Assembly: GCA_024516155.1 (NCBI GenBank)
Contig: JAJJXM010000006.1
Span: forward strand, 434,001 to 498,000
DNA from: Pyronema omphalodes
Lineage: Eukaryota > Ascomycota > Pezizomycetes > Pezizales > Pyronemataceae
Direction: 5' to 3'
Length of the DNA stretch: 64,000 bases
Of the stretch, positions 33,553 through 43,776 are shown in pieces; within the stretch, counting starts at the first letter, position 1, and each line of letters opens with the position of its first letter. A program made the position numbers and the translations under genes. The notes under the pieces are model-generated. The model had not been told where the DNA came from, searched no databases, and worked only from the letters and a program-made list of their open reading frames with translations.

Positions 33553-34153
33553 ATGCGTCGCGCACTAAGCACCCTATTCCGCAGCAAACCCCTCAGCGCA
33601 ACCCTCCGAGCCACCCCCGCAATCACACTCCCCTTCATGGGCAGCAGTCCTTCTTCCACCATGTCGTATCCTTACCAAAAATCCGAATCCGAATGGCGCG
33701 CCGTGTTGTCTCCTGAACAGTTCCGTATTCTTCGCGAAAAAGGAACGGAAAGACCTGGAACCGGGGAATACGATAAGAAAATGGATCCTGGGGTATATAC
33801 CTGTGCGGGCTGTGATGCGCCGTTGTATAAGAGCACTACAAAGTTTAGCTCGGGATGTGGATGGCCGGCGTTTTTTGAGGGGATTGAAGGTGCGATTGTT
33901 AGACATGAGGATAATACTTGGGGAATGAGAAGGACGGAGATTGTGTGTGCGAATTGTGGGGGGCATTTGGGGTGAGTTCACATACCCAGACGATATGGTT
34001 ATAAGCCTACGGTTATGGATGAGATACTAATGTGGGGATAGACATGTCTTTAAGGGAGAGGGATATAAAACTCCTACAGATGAGAGACACTGTGTTAACA
34101 GTGTCAGCTTGAAGTTTAAGGAGGAGCCGTCGGGGGGAAAGAGTGAGCTGTAA
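33553..34153 (+). CDS. msrB: Peptide methionine-R-sulfoxide reductase MsrB
   Basis: Reduces methionine-R-sulfoxide in proteins using thioredoxin. The protein has 176 residues from exons 33553-33971 and 34042-34153. Zinc is held by two CxxC pairs, C84/C87 (CAGC) and C132/C135 (CANC). The catalytic cysteine is C157 in RHCVNS, and GCGWPAF carries the likely resolving cysteine C102. The first 36 residues (MRRALSTLFRSKPLSATLRA...) are rich in R, S, L and A without acidic residues, a good mitochondrial presequence. A second in-frame ATG at 33661 (MSYPYQKSE) would yield a complete cytosolic enzyme, so two isoforms from one gene are plausible. The intron splits the GGHLG-HVF motif, and both sides match the family. 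Confidence 0.95.
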
Positions 34154-34804
34154 GAGGATTATGAAAGATGGAATCGTGTTGAAAGCGATTGATGAGGTAT
34201 GATTAGATGGTGATTAGAAACGAATGAGAATTAATGAGATGATATCACTATGAATAATACCACTTCTTGTGGCTTTGAGAAAATCCCCTCGTTTGATTGC
34301 CATTTTAGGTGACTATACGGGAATCCCGGGCGTTAAAGTTTTTTACTTAGCAAAGTTGCAGAGCGGAGAACCAGTGAAGTTGCAAAGCCCAGTTTTCTCT
34401 ACTACAATTCAAATCACCATCCATACCCATTCCTCCCTTAAAATGTTTACTCAGAAATCCAATGAAGTCGAATGAACCCACGAAAATCCATTTTCGTTAG
34501 GTATCTCGCAAGTTCTCAATAACAAAATTCATGTTGAGAGTAATGACGAATTGAATTATCAACTAGAAATGTCGAAGATATCAGGAATCTGACCATGACT
34601 ATAATAGGATGGATGTATGTTTATAGTTTAAATGACGAATTGTTGAATTGTAGAATGATATATAGGTATGTAAATTGTATGGTAAGTACAAAGGGTTATG
34701 AAGAAAATTACATATCCGTTAAGTTTATCATGATCCTGTTGATCCGTATTATCTATCCCCTTATCTCTTATCTCCTATCCCCTATGCATAACTCCACCAT
34801 CCAC

Positions 34805-34841
34805 AGTCTTTAGTCTACAATCTACAATCTACAATCTACAA
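34805..34841 (+). repeat. TCTACAA heptamer repeat
   Basis: About four to five head-to-tail TCTACAA units. Confidence 0.8.
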
Positions 34842-35046
34842 AACATCCTCTCATACATGATACACCAAAATAAAGCATCCTAATTACCCAATTCTTCAAA
34901 CCTCACCACCTACGAATCCCACAATATCACTCATTTCATACTAACCTACATGTGTTCACTTGCCCCAAAGACTGAATATAAAATCAACCGAAAGAGATGT
35001 TGAAAATGATAACCATTGACTAATCATAAGGGAGTGATTTTTTTAT

Positions 35047-35155
35047 GATGATTGAGGAATGAGGAATGATGAATGAGGAATGAGGAATGAGGAATGAGGA
35101 ATGAGGAATGAGGAATGAGGAATGGTGAATGGTGAATGATGAATGATGAATGATA
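35047..35155 (+). repeat. GAGGAAT heptamer repeat
   Basis: About 15 tandem 7-mers, mainly GAGGAAT, grading into GGTGAAT and GATGAAT at the right end. This kind of decay is typical for replication-slippage arrays. Confidence 0.85.
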
Positions 35156-36202
35156 CAATATTGTCATTTTGGAATCAATAAACCATAATTCTGTCGCCGG
35201 GACTAATGGTTATATATAAAGAATGATACCATGTGTAGTTTTGTTTGTCGTGCTGGGATTGTGTTGTTTTAATGCGGCGTTTTTATGTTGTGTTATGGTG
35301 GAATGAAACTGGAGCCTTGGGAGCCTTTGGTATAGTGTAGAATAGATAGGGGGTTGGTGAAGCTTTTGTAATGATAATACTCCGCTCATTACCACGTTTG
35401 CGGCGGCTTTTATAACACTTCTTGAGTTCCTGATGTGTGGCTAGGAATGCATCGGGGATTATATCATTTACAAGGAAATCAGAGTGATAAGAGATTATGT
35501 GTGATATCATTGTATTGTGCCCAATGCCTGTCTTAGTCTGATGAGATAATTACAAAGGAAACAGGAAGTTGTTTTATATTAAGAGATATGAATACTTGTA
35601 TTTTCCACAGTACACTGAGTACAGAATATTAGAAAGCAAAAAAATAGATACATAAAAATAGAAATGAAAAAAAAAGAGGTTGAGGTAAAGGAATATGGTA
35701 ATGAGCATAGGTTATTGGTAATTATAAAGAAAAGAAGGAGTCTATTATAATTTATGCTATGTAATGTTTCTAGCTGCGAGCTTGCGATTGGACATGTCAC
35801 TATTGTCACAGGAGAACCAGAAGTACCTCTGCCAATAGGTTACAGTACTTCTTGTAGGCTGGGTTTTTTTTAGTTTTATGTAATATCATGACAACTAGAT
35901 ATATTGGTCTTATAATTCTTTTTTACCCCCTGGGAATTGTGGTATTATGTATAATGTAACTTCATTTTGAATCGACGGAATATGTATTGATATTATACAT
36001 ATCATACACGGCATCAACGAACACTAGGACACCCGTTTTTAATAACTCTGTAGTGTAAGTCTAAGTCCTATTGATACCCAAAAATCCTTGAAGAATCACA
36101 ACACATCACAAAAAATCAGAACAAATCACAACAAATCACAATAACTTACAAAAAATCACAGAAAATTACAAAACCCCACCTCTATCCTCCTAGCCTACAC
36201 TT

Positions 36203-36445
36203 TCAGCCCCTACTCCTCCTATTCCTACTAACCACCCTAGTCTTCCTCCCACAATTATTACAAACCGATTCATTACCACCCAAATACCCCGCAGTACAAG
36301 TAATATGCACAATCCTACATCCGCACTCAAACTGTGCCGTTGTATCTGAATCCAAAATACGTTCACAGAACCAACAGAGACGGTTATTTTTATTTTTGCT
36401 GATGCTGATACCGGAAATCAGGGAAGAGAGACGGGGTAAACCCAT
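36203..36445 (-). CDS. Small RING/PHD-like zinc-binding protein (copy 2)
   Basis: An 80-residue protein, inverted paralogue of the gene at 16616-16906. The ligands are C24-x2-C27, C41-x-C43, H47-x2-C50 and C62-x2-C65, with the same spacing as copy 1. In the 54-codon core only four residues differ (Ala/Asp, Arg/Gly, Asp/Gly, Ser/Arg in copy 1/copy 2), and no ligand is changed, while 16 further codons differ silently. Most silent changes are C in copy 1 against T in copy 2. The protein ends shortly after the core with a basic tail (SRNRRSRG), so the Gly-rich tail of copy 1 is dispensable. It stands alone in AT-rich DNA, like copy 1. Family unknown; the metal-binding call is from ligand geometry only. 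Confidence 0.75.
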   Translation of the reverse strand: MGLPRLSSLISGISISKNKNNRLCWFCERILDSDTTAQFECGCRIVHITCTAGYLGGNESVCNNCGRKTRVVSRNRRSRG

Positions 36446-38715
36446 TGTGGGAGTTCGAACGGTATGTACTTAGCTTCTGTATATGTACTACTGTGCTCTG
36501 TGATTGATCTGTCACCTGTGGATGATGGTGAGACTTGAGGAGTTGACCCGGGTCTGTTGAATTGATTAAGTAGTTGAAGGGTTGTGGTCTTGTATGTAGT
36601 GGTATCCTACTGTAGGTAAGAAGGGGTTTGGTGTAGGTTTTGTATCAATGTTGTAAAAAGAAGGTCTGGTTGATATATCTATTAGGGACCCAGGAATAAA
36701 AGCACTGGAGTTGAGTAAATAGAATAGAATTATTATAGAGAATCGATAATGAAAGAAAGTTGGAGGTGGGGTTGTTTTAGCCATATTAGAGATAATTGAA
36801 ATGACAGATTGAAGGAAATTGAAAGCTTGGGTATGATAAATTTTTCGGGTTTGAAAGTTTATTCCCCGGGTATGGTTAAGCGGAGGAAGATGTGAGGTGT
36901 ATGGTATGCTTATATAATGGTGTATGGTATACTATTATATTCAAAAGTTGAAGCTACGAATAGCTGCTAAAATTTTGCGTCTCATTTCACCCAAATCACT
37001 ACCTGCCTCAGCTCTGTCAAAGGTCCGATGCACGGTATTTCAGTCGCACAAAAAAATGGTACTCAAAGATCCATGACACGTGATACGTATTACGAATTCG
37101 GATTTCATGAATATTTTAATGAAACCTGTCCATATTACGGGCATCTGTTTTATAAACGATAGAGTCTCCTGATCTAAACAGGCTTCTATTCGTTCGCAAA
37201 TTGAAATATAAAGGCTCAAATTGTATTTTAAAGTCGTAACTTGTGGAGGTAATTGCCCAACTGCTCGAAATAGGTAAAAAATAAGATTCAAGAACCATTG
37301 ATTAATGATTTGGCGAAACTTACCTGACATCTCGTCCCAGCCTAGCTCTACATGATACCGTAACTCCTAGGTGATGAAAGCAGGCTCCAGTATATCCAAT
37401 TTCAAGTTATTAAAGCATATTCAAATACTTGTTAATTATTGAATAATATCCAATAGACATGTTCTGATACAATTTCTGAACCCCAGCAACGGCTAGCTAG
37501 CTGGAATTTCTATCCCAACACCACCGCATTCACCATAATTTTTACAAATTACATCTTTAAAATGTATGCAGCTGTATTAGTTCTAGTTCTCTTTATCCTC
37601 TTTATCCTCAAAAATACAGATATCAGCTGCAATTCGTTCGTTGGACTTTGCAGTCGGGGTGATAATCTGTGAAGTAATTCACGTTTGTCAGCCCTATGCC
37701 CGTGCTATGTACCACCATAATTCTCCGGTCCAAATTTCTCCGGTTTGAATTCTTCCGGTGTCTACTACCTTCGGCCGCTAAAGAATGGTGTTGTTTAGGA
37801 AGTATGAACTCCGCACCTTGATGGCGTTGTAAAACTCTGTTTCCCGAACTTCCATTGCAAAAACCGTTGTATTCCGAGCCGGTTTCTCCCCGGGAATGAG
37901 ATTTAAGCCCGCCGAAACTGTGGCATGAACCATACAAGTCGTAAAACTTTGTTTCTTTGTATCTAGTTTGAATAATTCCATTGCGCTTCGGGCCGACTAG
38001 TGAGCCGACTTCTCCCCGAGCCGATGTTTCCGGGCCATGAACTTTTCACTCTCTTCACAAAAACCTCTACCGCCGGAAGGACTAACTGCATCGGAGGAAT
38101 GACGCAGCTTCTCATAGCCGCCACGTGCAAGGAACATAGCTCATCGAAAGTTCGCTTGCATGGATAACCTTGAATCTTCATTTCTCTGGAAACGAGCCCA
38201 GTCCGATTTTTACGTTGACCCGAGAAAATTTTTGCAGGGCACGGTGCTGCACAAAACACCACAATGATCAGATTTGGTATGTGTAACCTTATTGTGGATC
38301 CCTCAAGGAGAAGTCATCTTTCATTATCCTTTGTATTTGCAAATGACCCAAGTTTTTATTCTCAAATCCGCAGCTGATTCGTGTCTTTCATCAAACCAAG
38401 ATTTTCTTTCCAACTGCTCAATTGCGTGTTTAATTCCTCAAAATCTCGCCGATCCCAGGAATGATTGGCTACGCTACTCACTTCGCGCGATCACCTGCAG
38501 CTAAAATATAGCGTCCCGGGTTCTCACGCCAAGTCATAACCCAAAATTCATGCTACGAGTTGCGAACCACCCTGCCACCGCGCCCTCAAAAGCAACAGCT
38601 CCAGACAGCTCTTTCCCAACCTGCTGTAAAGTGCATCTGACGAATATCACTCGATTGAACCGTTACCGACGACCCACTTCTTCGCATCGCCGATAGATGC
38701 AGATAGCCGACCGAT
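36446..38715. other. Gene-poor AT-rich island, right part
   Basis: No coding signal over 2.3 kb. A degenerate TCTCCGGT/TTCCGGT repeat is at about 37718-37762. The last 200 bp before 38716 are less AT-rich and probably hold the promoter of the transporter-like gene. Confidence 0.45.
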
Positions 38716-41700
38716 ATGGCTTCCAGTGCCAGCGCGCTTGAACCACCTCGCGGTCGTCAGCTCGAACGTCATCCAGCTATTACTACAGATTCAGATGCTT
38801 CCGATGGCTCACTACAACGAATAAAGTCGCGACATGTACAGCTTTTCGACGAAAACGCCGTACGTGAACGTCAACAATGGGCTTCTACAGCCGCAACAAA
38901 ACGACCAAAACAGATGGTCCGATCGCCGTCGGCTTATTCAGGCAGATCGGGTTACTCGGGAAGATACTCAAGAGCTCAGAGTTCGGGGGCTAGAACGCCT
39001 ATAGACCCCCACTCGCCAAGAGCTAGTGTATCAACATTCCACCTACAACATCTTTTAGAGAATCTACAGATGGACCAATATGATACATTCGGGATTGAAG
39101 AGTTACGAGATGGATTCTTTGATGCTTCTTTCTATCGATCAACAGCTCAACAGGGAAATGATAACAAAGATGAGGATGATGATGACGACTTTAGCTTTGG
39201 ATTTCATCTAAAGAAAATGCTTTCAGAGGTTATTCATGAACAGATAGAAGATGTCAAATTCTTTTTCACAACAACATTCCAAACACGAGACGGTATATTA
39301 CTCTTTAAAGCTTTCCTCGGATACTTTATTGCATATGTTCTCTGCTTAATACCAAAAACACACGACTTTTTGGGAAGATATTCATACTGGATTACCATTG
39401 CAGCTTTATTTAATCATGCTGGACGAACCGTCGGTGCTCAGATTGATGGAACAATCACTTGTATAGCAGGAGGAGCACTTGGATTAGGATTGGGGTGTTT
39501 GGCGTTGGAAGTTGCCAGTACTGCTACTCTATCCCGCAACGCCTATGGTGGTGCTTTAGCTGGATTTTTAATCCCATTGATTGCCATCTTCAGTTGGATT
39601 CGATGCTCTCTATTGAGATTCTATCAAGCCATGATCACTGCCGGTCTTGCTTTAATGTACCTCTGTCTTGTTGAAACCGATTTAATCGCACTGCGGGGCC
39701 GATGGGATCATTCCAACGTCCGAGAGTTTGCAGTACCATGGCTTGTTGGCCTTGGAATTTGTTTATTGGTTAATGTTTGCGTTTTCCCCGATACCGGGTC
39801 TAGAGCTATTGCGTATGCATATCCTAATCTACTTCTTTTTCATTTCCATTTGACATTTCTTCGCCTATTTTTCGTGAGGGGATGTCGTGATTACAGTTGC
39901 TGATTGTGATGCCCGTATTAGGAATGCTTTGAACAATGCTATGAAGTCTGCTTCTGAGGCTCTCGAATTACCTCGTTCTTACTCTCTCGAAATTCACAGC
40001 AATATGAGTAAACAACTCGTTACCCTTTCTGATGCCGTCAGAGATATGAGAAACGAAATTACCTATACATCCCTTCAACCGGAAGATGCAGAGGATCTCC
40101 GAAACATTCTCCAAGAAATTATTAGGTATGTTCTTATCCTTCTCCCACATTGATATCATAAGCTAACCCCCCCCCCCCCCCCCAGGCGTATCATGGGAAT
40201 TAAACCCGAAACCGACCTCTTTTACAACGAAGAACATGAGAAGCCCGAAGACCCCCACGATGTAATCATCAACATGGAACACGCCGATGGTCTCAGCATA
40301 GCCAGTTCTTATGAAGAGCCCCTCGACATTGTCCGCGAAGCCATGGCCGGTCCAGCACGCTCCTTGATAACGGCTATGAAAAATGTCCTTCACTGCTCCA
40401 ACACCGAGCTCATGCGTGTCTTGGATATTCGGGACCTTTACAGCCGTTTTGATAGCGACGACATAGGCGGTGCTCTGCTGCAATTGAAAAGCGCAATGGA
40501 AGAATTCGACGCCGCAGACCTGACCTTAATCGACCACGAAGCCTTGCCAAGTTCCTACTCAACCCATCCCGACCTGGTTGCGTTATTCCTTTTTATTCAC
40601 CCCCTTCGTCAAGCCGCCACTTCTGTTGATTCCCTAGGAGCAAAAGTCTTATCTATCTCCCAAGCTCCTGGAACTAAAAAACGAGTCATCCTTCCTTCAT
40701 ATCCCCTCAAAAAAGCAGTCTACCGTGTCAACCCCCAAGTTCGTCACGACCGCGGTGGTGTTTCTGCTGGTTACTATTTCCGCATTAAGGGAGAACTTGA
40801 CGAGATTATGGGCAAGATTCATAGTCGTGCCTATGTACCCGATGCTTTAGATCCGGATCTTAAAATACCCCTTGGAATGGGCGCAACAGCAAAGACTACA
40901 CTTCGGTATAAAGTTTGGAAGGTGCTTCATAGACTACAAGGATTTGAGACAAGATTTGCAGTGAAGGTATTGTTGGTTGTCGTGACACTCTCCTCACCAG
41001 CGTGGGTGGGTGAAAGTAGGGATTGGTGGACGAAACATGAATCTTGGTGGGCTGTAGTTGCAGCGTGGGTTATGATGCATCCTAGAGTTGGAGGTAATGC
41101 ACAGGATCTTATTACTAGAACGATTGCTACGGCGCTTGGAGCGGTATTTGGAGGTGTGGCTTGGGCGGCTGGTTCAAAGGCCGGGGATTTTGCTTCACCG
41201 TTTATTTTGGCGGCTTTTGCGGCGGTGTTTATGGTGCCGGCTAGTAAGTTACTTTTCTATACTTTTTATATCACCACTGTGATATCGAGAGAGTGTGATG
41301 GGTATTGAGATATCGATGCTAATGCTTTATATACAGTCTTCCGTTTTATGCTCTCTTCCCACCCTCGTTCTGGATTGATGGCTTGTCTTGCTTTCACTAT
41401 CGTCTCACTCGGAGGTTACAATACCAGCGGACGTTCCGCAACTGAAATCGCCTGGTCTCGAGCGGCTGCCTTAGTGACAGGTTGCGTTGCGTCTGTCGTA
41501 GTAAACTGGGTAGTCTGGCCCTTCGTCGCACGTCACGAGTTACGAAAATCACTTTCTCACATGCTATTGAACTTGGGTATTGCCTACCGTGGAGTAGTAG
41601 CCAGGTTAGTTACCCACTTCCTTTATTTCAAGAATTTGCATTTGGTGCTTCTTTTTATGCGATGATTTGGTGATTTGTTTTTTTACCGTTGCTTTTTTTT

Positions 41701-42506
41701 TGCTTCGTGTTTGGTCACCTCTTTATCATCCTGCTTTCTTTTTCTTCGTCTCCTTTTTCCATCCCCGCCTCTGCGTTGTTCTGCGTTTGAAATTTACGTT
41801 CTTGCATTCTTTACGTAAAACAACGTCCGGCGAGTCAGGTTGTGGATTTCCCTAACACCCCTATCTAAGCAGATACATCTACCACGACCGGGACTACCAC
41901 CCTACAGCCGAAGACATTGCGCTATCCCAAATCACCGAGGCCAAACTTCGAGAACACTGTTTCCGCATGCGAGAACTCTGCGAAATGACCCGTCACGAAA
42001 TCCGACCCCGTGGTCCATTCGACACCACCCCCTATCTCGCCGCCATCAACGCCTGTGAACGCTTCCTGGAACATATCATCGAAGTCCGACAAGCTTCTTT
42101 ATACTTCCAACCCTTCTTATATCGAGGCTCAGAAGACGCTACTAGGAAAATGTTATTTGCGCGTCGTGACGCGGTGGCGAGTATATTAATGAACCTCTAT
42201 GTCCTGGCAGGTGCATTGAGGAGTAAAAGACCAGTGCCGAGATATTTACCATCTTGTGCAGCGGCGAGAAAAAGGTTGTTGGATAAGATGAAAGAGGTAG
42301 AAGAGGAATTTGAAGATGAGAGAGAGGTCGTTGCTAGACCGGAAAAGGCGAGAAGATGGGCGGATGTTTATCATTATGCTTATGCGGCCGCTTTAACGGA
42401 TATTGTGGCCCAGGTAGAAATGTTGGAGAGGTTGATTAAGGCGGTTACTGGAGAAATGAGACTGGATGCCCCGGATTGGAAGGGAACGGGCCCGAGGGAT
42501 TGGTAG
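38716..42506 (+). CDS. Large membrane protein of the ArAE/FUSC class (brefeldin A sensitivity/DUF2421 type)
   Basis: A 1,086-residue protein. Exons are 38716-39812, 39922-40125, 40186-41243, 41337-41604 and 41873-42506. A disordered Ser/Arg-rich N-terminus of about 150 residues and an Asp run precede a first membrane block at about 195-356 with five to six helices. A cytosolic region of about 330 residues follows, then a second membrane block at about 690-925, and finally a soluble helical domain (DUF2421-like), beginning near YHDRDYHPTAEDI. This twofold layout is that of fungal relatives of bacterial aromatic-acid exporters and FUSC proteins, some described as brefeldin A sensitivity factors. 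The substrate is unknown. The first intron model (GTATGC to TTAG) restores phase and has a TGCTGAT branch site, but is the least certain of the four junctions. The second intron ends in an uninterrupted C-tract. Confidence 0.82.
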
Positions 42507-42777
42507 AAGTTGGAATTTACACCTTTACCAACTGAATCCAGCGGACGACGGAGAGACGAAGAAACGGAGAGACGGTAAGGCGGAGAGACGGTGAGGAAGA
42601 GAGAGGAGACATAGGCGCAGTGGAACAGTGATAAATGGATCATGGATACATAAGTTTAGATTGCATTGCATATTGTTAAGCACATTCTGGCGTTAACGCG
42701 TTGTTGTTGAGGGTTTAATGTTTTTTTTTTCTTTTTCTATAGTTTAGTTCTTCTGGGGCGATTTAGTTTTGTTTATG

Positions 42778-42828
42778 TTTGTGGTTTTATGCTTGTGGTT
42801 TTATGCTTGTGGTTTTATGCTTGTGGAT
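42778..42828 (+). repeat. GCTTGTGGTTTTAT 14-mer repeat
   Basis: Three and a half near-perfect tandem copies, followed by a long T-run at 42838-42858. Confidence 0.8.
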
Positions 42829-43410
42829 CTTTTATTCTTTTTTTTTTTTTTTTTTTTAGTTATGTTATGGCCCATGCAGTACGATCATGATCATGATTTG
42901 AATGATACCAAGGTTTTTGTTTATTGTTTATTGTTTATTGTTTGCTAGGTTTTTGTTATTCTATTCTATTATACCTTTTTTTCTGAAGTTTTCAGCTTTT
43001 CTTCTAGTTTAAGTTTTGACTTTTCACCTTTGAGTTTTGAGTTTTGACTTCTTAATGATAGCGGGGGGGCGGGGTGGAGGGGAGGGGGGGGGGGGGGGGT
43101 TTGAATATTATATTATACCAGATAATGAATTTCGACATCTTTTTGTTTTTTTTTTGTGATGACTATGTGACAATTAATCGGTTTTATTTATTTATTCATC
43201 TCTTTCCCATTCCTAAGTCTTACTACTCTCTGATTATTATCCCCCCCCCCCCACCCCCGAAAGCTCTACTATATATATAAGGTTATGTACATAACATTAC
43301 TTATTACCTACTAATAGAAACTTTAAAAACTTTCAAAACTCGAAGCCCCCCCCCCCCCCCCCCTTTTTTTTTTGGGTATAGAAATATAAATAGAAACCGG
43401 GTACAGTGGT

Positions 43411-43776
43411 GTAGTAATGTAGTAATGTAGTAATGTAGTAATGTAGTAATGTAGTAATGTAGTAATGTAGTAATGTAGTAGTAATGTAGTAATGTAGTAA
43501 TGTAGTAATGTAGTAATGTAGTAATGTAGTAATGTAGTAATGTAGTAATGTAGTAATGTAGTAATGTAGTAATGTAGTAATGTAGTAATGTAGTAATGTA
43601 GTAATGTAGTAATGTAGTATGTAGTAATGTAGTATGTAGTAATGTAGTAATGTAGTAATGTAGTAATGTAGTAAGTAGTATGTAGTAATGTAGTAATGTA
43701 GTAATGTAGTAATGTAGTAATGTAGTAATGTAGTAATGTAGTAATGTAGTAATGTAGTAATGTAGTAATGTAATGT
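43411..43776 (+). repeat. Octamer minisatellite (GTAGTAAT)n
   Basis: About 46 tandem copies of GTAGTAAT over 366 bp with only a handful of irregular units (a 3-bp insertion near 43475; shortened units near 43617, 43630 and 43672-43680). Because eight is not a multiple of three, each strand is read in all frames in turn: the plus strand has stops throughout, and the minus strand (ATTACTAC) has none, which creates long artificial minus-strand frames encoding LLHYYITT repeats. The array is flanked by a C/T homopolymer block (43347-43372) on the left and a G-run (43788-43807) on the right. Confidence 0.95.

Larger units (their letters stand above)
34154..36202. other. Gene-poor AT-rich island, left part
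   Basis: Two kilobases without a coding signal. It holds two heptamer repeats (listed separately) and, next to the small zinc-protein gene, a degenerate array of AAATCACA words at 36095-36172. Confidence 0.5.
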
